Below are positions 53,125 through 63,050 of a stretch of DNA of 64,000 bases, one piece after another. This stretch comes from Verrucomicrobiia bacterium (GTDB taxonomy: Bacteria > Verrucomicrobiota > Verrucomicrobiia > Opitutales > Cerasicoccaceae): positions 124,001 through 188,000 of the forward strand of contig JAUIAM010000003.1 in the NCBI GenBank assembly GCA_030425485.1. Reading direction: 5' to 3'. A model generated the notes under the pieces. That model ran no database searches and had not been told where the DNA came from. It saw only the letters and a program-made list of their open reading frames with translations. The first letter of the stretch is position 1; each line of letters begins with the position of its first letter. A program made the position numbers and the translations under genes.

Positions 53125-53265
53125 ACTTCCTTCAAATACGTTTGATCGCGCTTTTAGGAAATTGGCGTCAGTAGTCATTGACCCCAAAAATGTAACCAAG
53201 CCATAACTGAAATCTGTAAGCAATTGTCCCGTGGGGGAAGGTCCAATCAACGTTCTTTGAGCACG

Positions 53266-54402
53266 CTAGCTGCTAGACCTGTTTATGGACAGGTTTAACG
53301 CTGATTCCGGGTCGAAGAAGTGGAGCTTGTCAGCTTTGAGGCAGAGGGACAGGCATTGACCCGATTGATAGCGACGGCTGCAGTCCATCCGTGCGATAAA
53401 GGATTGGTCGCCATTTCTGAGATGCAAGTAGGTCTCTGCGCCCATCGGCTCGGAGAGTTCGACCGTGGCCTGAAGATGGGGCGACTGACCGTCTCGCGCC
53501 TCGGAGATGTCCTCGGGGCGAACGCCCAGGATGACTTTGCGGCCATTTAATTGGCTGAAATCGTGGTTCTGCTTTGGGTCGATGATAACATGCATGGGAG
53601 ACGCGGTTGTCTCAGATGCATGAAATCGGGTTACCCCGTCCTGGTGGCTTATTTCTCCCGGGAAGAAATTCATGGGCGGGCTGCCAATGAACCCGGCGAC
53701 GAACTTGCTCTCGGGTTTGTTGTAGAGTGTGAGCGGATCGGCAACCTGCATGATGTTGCCATCTTTCATCACGCATATGCGGTCGCCCATGGTCATGGCT
53801 TCAACTTGATCGTGGGTGACGTAGATCATGGTTGCGTCCAGCTTCTCGTGGAGTTTGGAGATTTCGGTGCGCATCTGCACCCGCATCTTGGCGTCGAGGT
53901 TGGATAGTGGCTCGTCGAAGAGAAATACCTTGGGCTGGCGGACAATGGCGCGTCCCACGGCTACCCGCTGACGCTGCCCGCCGGAGAGAGCCTTGGGCTT
54001 GCGCTCAAGCAGAGGGCGCAGTCCAAGGATGTCGGCTGCGTCCTCCACGCGCTGTTTAATTTCGCCCTTGGAGTACTTCATCAGCTTGAGACCAAAGGCC
54101 ATGTTCTCGAAAATGCTCATGTGCGGGTAGAGGGCATAATTTTGGAAGACCATGGCGATGTCGCGGTTCTTGGGCAGCACATCGTTAACGACTTTGTCGT
54201 CGATCAAAATGCTGCCGCTACTGATTTCTTCCAAGCCCGCGATCATGCGGAGGGTGGTGGACTTTCCGCAACCGGAGGGGCCGACCAGCACCATGAACTC
54301 ATGGTCCCGGATATCCAGGTCGATACTTTTGACGGCGCGAAAGATGCCTTTGTGACCATCTCGGTAGTCTTTAACCAATTGATTGAGTTGAACGCGTGCC
54401 AT
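53266..54402 (-). CDS. Sugar ABC transporter ATP-binding protein (MalK/UgpC/MsmX type)
   Basis: 378 residues. Walker [10 protein letters not shown], the Q-loop [10 protein letters not shown], signature [10 protein letters not shown], Walker [13 protein letters not shown] and the switch His in YVTHDQ are all intact. The C-terminal ~140 residues form the OB-fold (MOI-type) regulatory domain, with VRPEDI and the late [12 protein letters not shown] segment. It would energise the permeases encoded at 62208 and 63047, although it is separated from them by about 8 kb. No permease gene adjoins it, so it may serve several importers as MsmX does. It is transcribed alone. Confidence 0.93.
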   Translation of the reverse strand: MARVQLNQLVKDYRDGHKGIFRAVKSIDLDIRDHEFMVLVGPSGCGKSTTLRMIAGLEEISSGSILIDDKVVNDVLPKNRDIAMVFQNYALYPHMSIFENMAFGLKLMKYSKGEIKQRVEDAADILGLRPLLERKPKALSGGQRQRVAVGRAIVRQPKVFLFDEPLSNLDAKMRVQMRTEISKLHEKLDATMIYVTHDQVEAMTMGDRICVMKDGNIMQVADPLTLYNKPESKFVAGFIGSPPMNFFPGEISHQDGVTRFHASETTASPMHVIIDPKQNHDFSQLNGRKVILGVRPEDISEARDGQSPHLQATVELSEPMGAETYLHLRNGDQSFIARMDCSRRYQSGQCLSLCLKADKLHFFDPESALNLSINRSSS

Positions 54403-54515
54403 GGAGGGGCTGTATTCAAAGATAAGTTTATAGGAGTCGTTGGCTGTGTATCCGTTCCGGCATGCTCATCGTGATGATGAGGCCATATAGAGGCAAGCGT
54501 TAGCACCCTAAACGA

Positions 54516-54547
54516 GCGAAAGCAGGCAATGGCTGTCCTGCTTTCGC
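54516..54547. terminator. Strong hairpin, possible terminator
   Basis: An 11-bp perfect stem, GCGAAAGCAGG / CCTGCTTTCGC, with a 10-base loop lies 79 bases after the stop of the minus-strand PEP-CTERM gene. No long T-run follows on either strand, so it may terminate weakly or have another role. Confidence 0.45.
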
Positions 54548-54625
54548 GGTAGGATGCTCACTGCTATGTCAGGCGTAGGACACCTTTGCCTCTGCGAGCG
54601 GATACGGATAGATGACGGGCTGTTT

Positions 54626-55399
54626 CTATTTGCAGCGACGTCGCAGCAGAATCCCAATGCAAATGATGCCGAACAGCAGGGCGCTCTGGCTAGGCTCGGG
54701 TACGGTAGCGAGGTTGTTAAAGAAGAGGGCGTCGGCGTCTGTTCCGGCAGTGCTGCCGATGTAGAGCTTGAAACTGCGGGCAATGCCGGCGTAGGTGCCG
54801 CTCGCGGTGTCGCTAACGCCTCCGCTGCGGGTGATGGTCCAGTTGCCGCCCGATACATCTACCTGCTCGAACACGATGTGGAAGAGCGTGTTGTCGCTGT
54901 AGCTATCACCGATGCTGCCGTTACCCGTGAGGGCTCCGTTTACCGTATAATCGTCGTCGCCGATGTTGAAGTTGAAAATGTTTTCGTCAGAAATGCCGCG
55001 TAGATCGATACCTTTATAACCGTTACGGAAGTTGACCGCCAGATCGATGGAGAAGGTCTGACCGGCGCTGAGCCCATCATCGTCGATGAAGCGAAAAGCC
55101 GTCGCTTCTTGCCCATTCTTTCCCATCATGCGAAAGGATACGCCTCCGGTGTTCAAGTTTGGGGCATTACTGCTCAGGCTGGAGACGCTTGCTGTCTCGT
55201 GGATGATGTCAGCCGTATCGGCGTTGAGAAACCACATCCCGTAGGCATCGGGGCCGGTGATGTGGCCGTTTGATCCATCGACCCAGCCGCCCGAGTAGGC
55301 GCTGGCGCTGGCGTTATCGGTGCCTGTGTAGGCTCCGAAGCAGGGGAGTGCGAGAAGAGCACTGCTAGTGATGAGGGCGAGATATGGGACGGTTTTCAT
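54626..55399 (-). CDS. PEP-CTERM sorting-signal protein
   Basis: 257 residues. Signal peptide MKTVPYLALITSSALLALPCFGAY and a textbook PEP-CTERM end: VPEPSQS, hydrophobic helix ALLFGIICIGILL, then RRRCK. The body is rich in Gly, Asn, Ser and Asp with no recognised domain; IDDDGLSAGQTFSIDLAVNF and similar strands suggest a beta-sandwich. It is the third exosortase-type substrate in the window and again sits in a carbohydrate locus. It is transcribed on its own between the ATPase and the GH66 gene. Confidence 0.85.
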   Translation of the reverse strand: MKTVPYLALITSSALLALPCFGAYTGTDNASASAYSGGWVDGSNGHITGPDAYGMWFLNADTADIIHETASVSSLSSNAPNLNTGGVSFRMMGKNGQEATAFRFIDDDGLSAGQTFSIDLAVNFRNGYKGIDLRGISDENIFNFNIGDDDYTVNGALTGNGSIGDSYSDNTLFHIVFEQVDVSGGNWTITRSGGVSDTASGTYAGIARSFKLYIGSTAGTDADALFFNNLATVPEPSQSALLFGIICIGILLRRRCK

Positions 55400-55525
55400 G
55401 GAGTATGTCAGTTGATAGATTATCGCTAAGGACAGGGTATTGGTGATGAATGTCTTTGTTTAGGGTTGATGATAAAGAGGTGTGGGCGGAGGGCCAGTAT
55501 GGCGCAGTTTGACAGTTAAACGGGC

Positions 55526-57706
55526 TCAGTACTGTACGATGACACTGCCGTGATTGATGAGCTTGGGGACGGTCAGGGTGAGCTTGTCTCCGGCTTGCTC
55601 AAAGGGGATGCTTTTCGGGAGCTGATGGGCTGGGGAGTCGGGCGAAGCGTAGTAAACCTTTTGCGGGCGGATGCCCTCGGGGAGCTTAAAGGTGATCGCG
55701 AGTGCTTGTTTCGCTGGAACTGGAAAAGGTGCTTCGGTCCACTTACGCTGGTTGCCAATGTTGAGCAACTGGAGGCAGATCGCCCTGCGCTTAGGCGCGT
55801 GGAAGGCACGAGTCAGGCAGCCTGCCACCGGAATGTAGGCATTCCAGTTCTCCACATGACGGCCGTGGGTGTAGCCGTAGAGCATGGCGTCGTGCTGGTA
55901 GTAGCGCTGGAGTACGTCGTAGTTGGCCTGGCTGAGCGGCTGGTGGTCGGGGTAAAAGAGAGAGTTGAGCGCGTGCATGGTGCCTGTTGCTTCATCGGGC
56001 TCTCCTACGACCATCAGGCTCCCGCCGCCCGTCATGGTGGCCCCGAGGATGCGGGGCAGCGTCAGCGTGGGCCAGGTGGTTAGTGGGGGAGCCATGTCTG
56101 CGGGGTAAAGTTTGAGCACGACGCGTTGGTTGCGCGCGCTGCGGTGGTGGTAGCAGACATCGACCAAGTCACTGAGGAGGGGGGCGTGCCAGCTCCAGAG
56201 TTCGAGAAAGAGGAAATCCGTGGCCGAGTACATGTTTTCCACGCCGAATTCGTTGACGCTGTTGAACGAGACGAGTCCGTGGGCTTTGGTCTGGTGGGTC
56301 ATCTCAGTCACCTCAAGGACGAAGCCCTGTAGGACATCGGCCAGGGGCTCGCCGTCCTGCGGACTGCCTTTGGCGTAAAAGCGCTCGTTTGCGTTGTCGC
56401 CGTAGGTATCGATCTCGAAGCCGTCAAAGGCAGCGATCCCGCTGTCACCACCGGTCAGGGCGCGCTTCAGTTCGGGCAGGATGTAGTCACGCCAACGGGC
56501 GTTTTCGGAGATGTTCATGAGCCAGAACCACTTTGCCTCGTCGTTGGCGTCTGCCTCGGTTTCGCTCATGATGCGTCCGTTAAAAATCTTGGGTGAGCCG
56601 TGCTCGTCGGTCATGGGGTCGGGGAGCGAACGATACACGCTCTCGGAGGCGGCATAGGCGGCGATGTAGGCGAGCGCGAGAATGCCACGCTCCTGACAAG
56701 CGCTTATCTTGGCCTTAACGTCGTTGCCATTGATCGCGATGTCGAAGGGCTCAAACAGGTAGTGCGTTTCGTCCGGGGCGTAATCTCCGTGCGCAGGGAA
56801 GTAGTCGTAGAATTCGACCGCGTTAATGTGGAGGTCCGCCAGCATGGCTGCCTTGGCCGGGTAGTCCTGCTTACCGTCGGGATAGGTGGCGAAAAAACCA
56901 TAGCGCAGGTCGTCCTCGGGATGACTGGTCACGCTGAGGATGGTGTGCGCGCTCTGGACGGGGGAGCCATCGGGGGCCTCCAGGGTCACAACGACGACGA
57001 AGCCGCCCTCGGCCTGGACAGGGGGCAGGGATAGCTTGTTGACCTCTCCTTGGACGGCTTGTCGGTTGAGGTAAAACGGGTCTCCCAGCGGAGTGAGCAA
57101 ACGGATCTGCAGTCGCATGCCTGCCTGGGGCGCATCCACCTTGACGGTGAGCGTGTTACTGGCGCCAGGCTCGACCCAGACGCGCTCGAGGGAAAGCTGA
57201 AGGCCGGGAGAGGAGAGACTGGCTTCGTCTGGACTCGCGGCGGTGTTCAGGGAGGAGTTAGCCAGTTGAAGGACGGAGTTGCCACCCTCGCGCTCGGCAA
57301 CATGTTGATCGGCCATCCAGATCATCTCACCGTCCGTGGTTTCGACTACATACTGGTAGGCAATGGGCCCCTGGGGGAGGTCGATCCACTTGTACCAGAC
57401 GCCCGAGTCCGTCTCTTGTAAGGTGAAGCGTGAGCCGCGAATGACGCCGTCGTCATTGCCCGCCCATGCATTAAAAGAGCCCGCCAGGTGGACGCGGGCA
57501 ACGTCCAGTTGCTTGGGGGGAGTGAAGCGAAACAGCACTCCGGATACGTCCACGATTGGCGGGCCGCTTTGGCTGAGTGCGTTGCGCCATTTCGGGTCGA
57601 GGTTGTCGAGAGGCCCCGTGTCTTCGAAGGCCAGGAGTGGGGCGGCACACATCAGCGTTGCGAGAGCAGTTCGGATGAAGCGGGGGAGGTGCGGGATGCT
57701 GGGCAT
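55526..57706 (-). CDS. Secreted GH66 family dextranase-like enzyme
   Basis: 726 residues. Signal peptide ends near APLLA. An E-set domain resembling the glycogen-binding type (LAGSFNAW, WYKWIDLPQGPIAYQYVV) covers ~60-145. A TIM barrel follows from about residue 270 (RYGFFATYPDG). D433 in FDGFEIDTYGD fits the GH66 nucleophile and E502 in FLELWSW the acid/base; their spacing of 69 is close to the 68 I recall for Streptococcus dextranase. The family hydrolyses alpha-1,6-glucan or makes cyclic isomaltooligosaccharides. A C-terminal beta domain (~600-726) is present. It starts in the stop of the GH15-like gene (TAATG), so the two are translationally coupled. Confidence 0.8.
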   Translation of the reverse strand: MPSIPHLPRFIRTALATLMCAAPLLAFEDTGPLDNLDPKWRNALSQSGPPIVDVSGVLFRFTPPKQLDVARVHLAGSFNAWAGNDDGVIRGSRFTLQETDSGVWYKWIDLPQGPIAYQYVVETTDGEMIWMADQHVAEREGGNSVLQLANSSLNTAASPDEASLSSPGLQLSLERVWVEPGASNTLTVKVDAPQAGMRLQIRLLTPLGDPFYLNRQAVQGEVNKLSLPPVQAEGGFVVVVTLEAPDGSPVQSAHTILSVTSHPEDDLRYGFFATYPDGKQDYPAKAAMLADLHINAVEFYDYFPAHGDYAPDETHYLFEPFDIAINGNDVKAKISACQERGILALAYIAAYAASESVYRSLPDPMTDEHGSPKIFNGRIMSETEADANDEAKWFWLMNISENARWRDYILPELKRALTGGDSGIAAFDGFEIDTYGDNANERFYAKGSPQDGEPLADVLQGFVLEVTEMTHQTKAHGLVSFNSVNEFGVENMYSATDFLFLELWSWHAPLLSDLVDVCYHHRSARNQRVVLKLYPADMAPPLTTWPTLTLPRILGATMTGGGSLMVVGEPDEATGTMHALNSLFYPDHQPLSQANYDVLQRYYQHDAMLYGYTHGRHVENWNAYIPVAGCLTRAFHAPKRRAICLQLLNIGNQRKWTEAPFPVPAKQALAITFKLPEGIRPQKVYYASPDSPAHQLPKSIPFEQAGDKLTLTVPKLINHGSVIVQY

Positions 57707-60147
57707 TATGACGGGGGTTGCAGATGTTTGAGGGATAGGTGAGCGCTGGCCAAGTTGACTAAGTTATAGCTATGTGGACCACCACCTGCCCGTGCCGTGT
57801 AGGTTTCATTCCTCTCCAGATAACTCATGTTACGGGAGAAGCAGTCCTCGTACAAGTGAAAGGCGTAGGCGTGCCCCGAGATGAAGTCGGCTTCGATCAC
57901 GTTTGAGTAGGCGTAGCGTTGCCAGGAGCCCGTTTGTGGCATGATGAGGTAGCCGTGGGCTAAGAGCTGATCGCGGCCGCAGTCGATGATGTCGAGTCGC
58001 TTGACCGCGCAGGTGATCCCCGTGTTAATGGGGCCAGCACCGTTGGAATAGTTAAAGCATAGCGCGTAGCGCCCTGACGTGTTGACCGTTATCGGCTCGC
58101 AGCGGATGTCATCGGTGGGCGCGCCCCAGCCCTCCAGTACCCCTTTCCCGCTCAGGTGACCGCCGCTGCGCTTCATTTCGGCGAGGGGGAGCGTTTGTTG
58201 CTGGGATTTGGGGACGTAGCTGCGGGCGGGACTAAAGTGTGAGCGCAGCCCGTTGCTCACGTTGCGTGTGAGGAGGTGGTAGGTATGTGGAGTTGTTGCG
58301 CGGTCGCTAGAGTCCGGGTCGCTCCAACAGTGTCCGGTGATGTCGCGGGCAACACAGTGGCCATCCCGGTAAACGTCCGTGACGGTCGAGGTGTGCTCGC
58401 AAGGTCTGAAGTGAAGCCTGACCTGGTTGTCTTGAAGCACGACAGCGCCGAGCGCGTCATCCCATCGCGGTTGTGGTGGTGCGCAGATATGCGTGTCGTC
58501 GAGAGAACTGAGACGTTTGAGCAAAGGCGCGGGTGTGTCTTCTTCGGGTGCGCTCAAGGTGACAACCCAGCAGTTGTGCGCGCGCAACATATCTGCACAT
58601 ACAGGTTGAGTCGCGACCTTTTCTCCGTTGAGCATCATGCAGCTGACGACGGCGACGCCTGTGCGAAAAGTTTCCCTGCGGGGCAGCGTGATGCGGATGT
58701 CGTGGGTGGTGCCGAGGTAGGGGAACGCGCTGAGGCTTATCTGCTCGCTCTGGGCAAAGAGCTCTGCGCGCATCCAGGCCGTAATGAAGGGAGAAAGGCT
58801 GATCCCCTGACGCGATATTTCCAGCCCGAAGACGACTTGCTGTACCAGCGATTGATAGCCCGCTACCGACCAAAGCTGACGGCGTGAATTGATGACCGGT
58901 CCGCTGCGCCGGGGGGACTCCGCATAGGCCAGGCCGGAGACGAAGTCGTAGTTCTCCATGTTGGAGAGATTGGCTGCGGTGAGGTCCATGAGGGAGCGCA
59001 GGCCCGCCTCGACCACGTCAGTATGCCCAAGTTTTTTACCTGCCCGCACCCAGTAGGCAGTGACAAAGGGCCAGATGCCCTGATTGTGGTAGATGGCAAC
59101 AGTGGCCTCTTGGGGCCAGACGACAGAGGGGCCGTGCGGGCCCGTGGGGTAGTGCTCGAGCAGGGTGCGTCCGCAGGCTTCATCGACGATGCCAAGCTCG
59201 ATGGCCAGGCATTGGGCAAGGAGGTCGTAGCGGCCAGCGGGTAGATCATGGCTACCGTTTTCAGAAAACAGGTAGGCTCGCAGCATGCCTGCTGCTTCAT
59301 CGAAAAAGGCAGCGTGTATTTTTTCCTTCAGTGCGAGTGCCCAGCCAGAGTAGCGCTCGGCTTCCTCCGCGTGACCGAGCTCTTGGGCGTAGGCTGCGCT
59401 CAGCCTCAAGGCGTAGGCGTAGAGGACATTTACACTGAGGGATTTCGACATGGCGATCGGCAGGACGTTCTGCTCGGTCCAGGTGGGATAAGTCTGTTCG
59501 CGCCAGTCGAGAAAGGATTGCTCGCCGCGGTAAAGCCCGTCTGCCTGATCGAAGACGAGGACGCGATCCTGATCGATGGTAGCACGGAGCACCGCGTAGC
59601 TTTGGCGGATGAAGTGCATGCGTTCGGCGGGGAGGAGATAGGGGAGGGTGCTCTCGACGCCCAAGGCCCAGACAATGCGATCGGTGGAAACGGGGTAGCT
59701 GCCGCCGGAACCGGTGTCCTGGATGATTTGTGGTGCGCTCTCACCCGGGATGCCGCGCTTGGGGCGTGAGGTTTTAAACATGAGTGACCGCACGGCGCGT
59801 GCGGGATCGTGGAAAGCGAGCCCGAGGTGGAGGGCGTATGCGAGGTCGCGTGTCCAGACGAAGTGCCATTTTTCCCCCGTTTGGTATGCGGATAAGGGAA
59901 GGGATGCGCCCGCTGCGTAATCGGCGTCCTGTATCTCATCGACGGCATTTTGGGTCGCTTCCTGATTGGCGAGCGCGTACAGCGCGTCGAAGCGTTCGTT
60001 ACCACTGCGGCAGTAGGGGAGGCCGTCTTGCTCTGCCACCTCAAGCCGTTGGTTGGGCGGTTGATTGTCGCGCAGGGTTTGTTGTGTGCGTATATCGTAG
60101 GTGCGCAGGCCACTGGAAGCTTCACGCAACAGCTTAACAGATGTCAT
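57706..60147 (-). CDS. GH15-like (alpha/alpha)6-barrel glycosidase
   Basis: 813 residues from the ATG at 60147. A longer frame to 60384 would run into the divergent LacI gene and its promoter, so it is not used. The barrel starts with RFDALYALANQEA and has WHFVWTRDLAYALHLGLA (about 95-112) and WPQEATVAIYHNQGIWPFVTAYW, where the Glu may be catalytic. These resemble GH15/glucodextranase-type and related six-hairpin enzymes, but the exact family is uncertain. The last ~130 residues form a beta-sandwich, possibly carbohydrate-binding. No signal peptide, so it likely hydrolyses imported oligosaccharides to glucose. It is the first gene of the unit with the GH66 gene. Confidence 0.72.
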   Translation of the reverse strand: MTSVKLLREASSGLRTYDIRTQQTLRDNQPPNQRLEVAEQDGLPYCRSGNERFDALYALANQEATQNAVDEIQDADYAAGASLPLSAYQTGEKWHFVWTRDLAYALHLGLAFHDPARAVRSLMFKTSRPKRGIPGESAPQIIQDTGSGGSYPVSTDRIVWALGVESTLPYLLPAERMHFIRQSYAVLRATIDQDRVLVFDQADGLYRGEQSFLDWREQTYPTWTEQNVLPIAMSKSLSVNVLYAYALRLSAAYAQELGHAEEAERYSGWALALKEKIHAAFFDEAAGMLRAYLFSENGSHDLPAGRYDLLAQCLAIELGIVDEACGRTLLEHYPTGPHGPSVVWPQEATVAIYHNQGIWPFVTAYWVRAGKKLGHTDVVEAGLRSLMDLTAANLSNMENYDFVSGLAYAESPRRSGPVINSRRQLWSVAGYQSLVQQVVFGLEISRQGISLSPFITAWMRAELFAQSEQISLSAFPYLGTTHDIRITLPRRETFRTGVAVVSCMMLNGEKVATQPVCADMLRAHNCWVVTLSAPEEDTPAPLLKRLSSLDDTHICAPPQPRWDDALGAVVLQDNQVRLHFRPCEHTSTVTDVYRDGHCVARDITGHCWSDPDSSDRATTPHTYHLLTRNVSNGLRSHFSPARSYVPKSQQQTLPLAEMKRSGGHLSGKGVLEGWGAPTDDIRCEPITVNTSGRYALCFNYSNGAGPINTGITCAVKRLDIIDCGRDQLLAHGYLIMPQTGSWQRYAYSNVIEADFISGHAYAFHLYEDCFSRNMSYLERNETYTARAGGGPHSYNLVNLASAHLSLKHLQPPS

Positions 60148-60355
60148 GTCTGCGCGTATATCACCGGTAGGCGCAGGGCTGGTCTTTAGGGAGGGGGGAA
60201 GTGTGGCCACGTAACGGAGTTTGAGGTTCGAAAACGGGAGGTTGCCGGGTATCCAATCGCATGCATGTATCGCTGGCAAAAGGGTTGCTCTTAAACAGTT
60301 GACTAAAGTGCTGATGGGGTTGACAGGTTCGGGTGATAAAACGCATTTTAAGGGT

Positions 60356-61375
60356 ATGCCCCCTACCATTCGCAGCCTTGCCAAGCTGGCAAATGTGTCC
60401 CCGGCGACGGTTTCGCTGGCCCTGCGAAACGACGTGCGAATCAGCGCGAAAGTACGTGAGCAGATTAAGGCCCTGGCCGAGAAAGAAGGTTACCGCCCCA
60501 ACCCGATTGTCTCGCAGCTCATCGCACAGGTGCGGACGGGGAAAGCCAAGAGCTACCAGTGTACGCTGGCGGTGATCAATACGGCGGAACACCTCAAGGA
60601 TGCCGAAGAGCATACGGTCTTGCGCTGGAATCGTGCCAGTATGCTACGGTCGGAAGCACTTGGTTACAGCGTCGATCACTTTGTGCTGGCAAAAGAACCG
60701 CTTCGCCCCGAGCGATTGGCGACGATACTGGAAACCCGGGGCATACGCGGGCTGGTTGTTACGGGCCCTTTCCACGACGCCGAGCTGAGCGAGAAATACA
60801 TGCCGCTGTGGGATCGCTTTGCGGCTATTGTGCTTGGCGAGCGCCCCGTGGGGACGGACCTGTCCTGCGTGATTAACGACCAGTACAACACGGTGCGGCA
60901 AGGCATGGTGAAAGCGCTTGAGCTTGGCTACCGACGGCCAGCGCTGTGTGTTCACCCCTTCGTGGATGAGATTCTGGAGCGGCGTTTGACGGGAGGTTTT
61001 CTGGTCGAGCAGGGAGCGCTCCCGGTTAAGCAGCGGCTTCGCCCCATTGACTACAGTTCCGATGGTAAAGCCCGTTTTCAGCAATGGTTTCGCAAGCATC
61101 AGCCAGATGTCATCCTGACCCTGCATACCGAGGTGCGCGAGTGGTTGGAGGAGATCGGCGTGGCTGCGCCCGATCAGGTTGGTCTCATCCACCTCGACCA
61201 TGAGCCGGATCTGGCGGATTGGGCCGGGATGTGCCAAAATCATGATCACGCGGGGCAGGCTGCCGTGGATATGCTGGTGGGGAAGCTACACCGCAACGAG
61301 CTGAGTTTTTCCTCGTTTTCCCAGTGCATCACCATCCGCAGCAAATGGCAGGCCGGGCCAAGCGTACGCGCATAG
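60356..61375 (+). CDS. LacI-family transcriptional regulator
   Basis: 339 residues from the ATG at 60356; upstream in-frame ATGs would overlap the divergent promoter. The helix-turn-helix TIRSLAKLANVSPATVSLAL is canonical and is followed by a hinge (GYRPNPIVSQLIAQVR). The effector domain has LVVTGPF and a C-terminal HLDHEPD segment. It is divergent from the glycosidase/GH66 unit with about 209 bases between them, and would regulate that unit and perhaps itself. No copy of the block-2 palindrome is seen in this gap, so it uses a different operator. It is convergent with the pseudopilin gene downstream. Confidence 0.92.
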   Translation: MPPTIRSLAKLANVSPATVSLALRNDVRISAKVREQIKALAEKEGYRPNPIVSQLIAQVRTGKAKSYQCTLAVINTAEHLKDAEEHTVLRWNRASMLRSEALGYSVDHFVLAKEPLRPERLATILETRGIRGLVVTGPFHDAELSEKYMPLWDRFAAIVLGERPVGTDLSCVINDQYNTVRQGMVKALELGYRRPALCVHPFVDEILERRLTGGFLVEQGALPVKQRLRPIDYSSDGKARFQQWFRKHQPDVILTLHTEVREWLEEIGVAAPDQVGLIHLDHEPDLADWAGMCQNHDHAGQAAVDMLVGKLHRNELSFSSFSQCITIRSKWQAGPSVRA

Positions 61376-61412
61376 AGCGGGGCACAAGAGCCGCGCCCAG
61401 CGGCGGCTGCGT

Positions 61413-62126
61413 TCAGTACTGGTGTTCGGGAGGGACGATTTCGCCCAGCTTGCTGCTGCCGTAAATGTCTTCGGCCGGCAGTAGCTCGACGTGCCCGTCG
61501 GCAAAGCCCACATGGCCACTGCCATCGAAACGGTCCGAAGGGGCATCGAGAAACCAGACGCAGAACGAGTCGTTGGGGTCTTTTTCCTCGTAGACGAGCA
61601 CCTTGGACTCTGGCTTGTGAATGTAAGTGAGGTTCACTGTGGCCAGTGCCAGTTCAAAGCCGCTGGGCTCAGAGGCTCCTTCTTGCAGGATGCCTTGATT
61701 GATGAGGAAGTTAAACCCATAGCTGAAATTGCGCCCCGGCTGCCCTGGCTCGGCCAGACCTTCGTCCTGGGGAGAGCGGATGATCTCGGCTACGCTTTGG
61801 TGGTCGTTCATGTAGGTGGCCAGTGCGGTGTTCTCCGTCTCTGCGACACCATCTCGGGTCACGAAAAAGTAGTCGCGGGGGTCGTCCAGGCCGACGTTGT
61901 CCGGGGCGACTTTTGGCAGATGGCCGCCGTGCTCATTGGCGTAGAGTTGGGACGCGAGCAGGATCTGCCGCACCTGCGACGCCGTCATGCTGGCCCGCGA
62001 ACCTGAGATGAGGTGATTGCTGGCGACAATGATTAACGAGGCGAGGATGGCAATGACCGCAATGACCGAGAGAAGTTCGATCAGGGTAAAGGCAGCGTGT
62101 GGCGTACTGTTGGGGCCGCGTCTCAT
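61413..62126 (-). CDS. Type II pseudopilin-like protein with H-X9-DG motif
   Basis: 237 residues from the ATG at 62126; the frame extends to 62174, but this start places the cleavage site A-FTLIELL at a normal distance. The helix is SVIAVIAILASLIIVAS. The C-terminal part has GHVGFADGHVELL, where the H-X9-DG region is shortened. It is the third such protein in the window and again lies inside a carbohydrate locus. The permease gene ends 82 bases before its ATG and reads in the same direction, so co-transcription is possible. Confidence 0.85.
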   Translation of the reverse strand: MRRGPNSTPHAAFTLIELLSVIAVIAILASLIIVASNHLISGSRASMTASQVRQILLASQLYANEHGGHLPKVAPDNVGLDDPRDYFFVTRDGVAETENTALATYMNDHQSVAEIIRSPQDEGLAEPGQPGRNFSYGFNFLINQGILQEGASEPSGFELALATVNLTYIHKPESKVLVYEEKDPNDSFCVWFLDAPSDRFDGSGHVGFADGHVELLPAEDIYGSSKLGEIVPPEHQY

Positions 62127-62207
62127 GAGTGAGTTTTTTAGGGTATAAGGTTGGGGACCAATGGCAATGCGCATTAAAATCGTATAGTCGTGTGTGTCTC
62201 GCGCTGT

Positions 62208-63050
62208 TTAGCTCTTGCCTCCAGTGGCAGCGATGCCCTCGACAAAGTAGCGTTGGGTGAAGAAAAAGAGGATGACCACGGGCAGGACGACGAGGGTGGA
62301 GGCGGCCATCAGGTAGTGCCAGTCCGTGCCGCCTTCCTTGCTTTGGTAGGCCTGGAGACCGAGGGCCAGGGTGAAGTCTGACTGATCCGTGAGGTAGATG
62401 AGCGGACCGAGAAAATCATTCCATGTCGCCATGAATTGAAAGAGCGCAACCACAATGAGGGCGGGCTTAGCCAGTGGGAGGATGATGTGCAGAAAAATCT
62501 GCCATTCGCTGGCTCCGTCGATACGGGCGGCTTCGGACAACTCCTTGGGCAGGGTGAGGAAAAACTGCCGCAGAAGAAAGACGTTGAAGGCACCCGCGAA
62601 GAAGCTCGGCACCCACAGCGGCTTGAAGCCCCCGATCCAGCCCAGCTCACGGAAGAGCGTGTAGAGCGGGACCATGATGACCGGGAAAGGGATCATCATG
62701 GTGGCCAGTACGAGGATGAATACTTTATCGCGTCCGCGCCACTCGATGCGGGAAAACCCATAGGCGGCCAGTGCACTGCTCGCTACGGTCCCGATCACTG
62801 TCATTGCGCACAGGTAGAGGGTGTTGCCCGTGTAGCGCCAGAAGAGCTTCATTTGCTCGATGGCTTCGGGGTAGTTCTGCCACTGGACTACGGAGGGAAT
62901 CCACCGTGGCGGTAGCGACATGGTTTCGTTCAGGGGCTTGAGCGAGGTGGAGATCATCCAGGCAAAGGGGATGACGAAGACCACTGCCCCCAGCACAAGT
63001 GCGGTGTAGATACAGAGGGTTTGCACCCGCTTGGCGGTTCGAGCAGTCAT
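62208..63050 (-). CDS. Carbohydrate ABC transporter permease (MalG type)
   Basis: 280 residues with six predicted membrane helices. The EAA loop, EAARIDGASEWQIFLHIILP, which docks on the ATPase, is at about 192-211. The N-terminal SLKPLNETMSLPP segment is typical of MalG-type permeases. It overlaps the MalF-type gene by 4 bases (ATGA), so the two are coupled. It would import oligosaccharides, probably the isomaltose-type products of the secreted GH66 enzyme. The ATPase is expected to be the one encoded at 53266. Confidence 0.93.
   Translation of the reverse strand: MTARTAKRVQTLCIYTALVLGAVVFVIPFAWMISTSLKPLNETMSLPPRWIPSVVQWQNYPEAIEQMKLFWRYTGNTLYLCAMTVIGTVASSALAAYGFSRIEWRGRDKVFILVLATMMIPFPVIMVPLYTLFRELGWIGGFKPLWVPSFFAGAFNVFLLRQFFLTLPKELSEAARIDGASEWQIFLHIILPLAKPALIVVALFQFMATWNDFLGPLIYLTDQSDFTLALGLQAYQSKEGGTDWHYLMAASTLVVLPVVILFFFTQRYFVEGIAATGGKS

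Noticed and set aside
53125-53265. A fourth att-like repeat between the metal and alpha-glucan loci
   Set aside because: The gap was read for the TTCGATC and CTCCACCA elements and neither is present.
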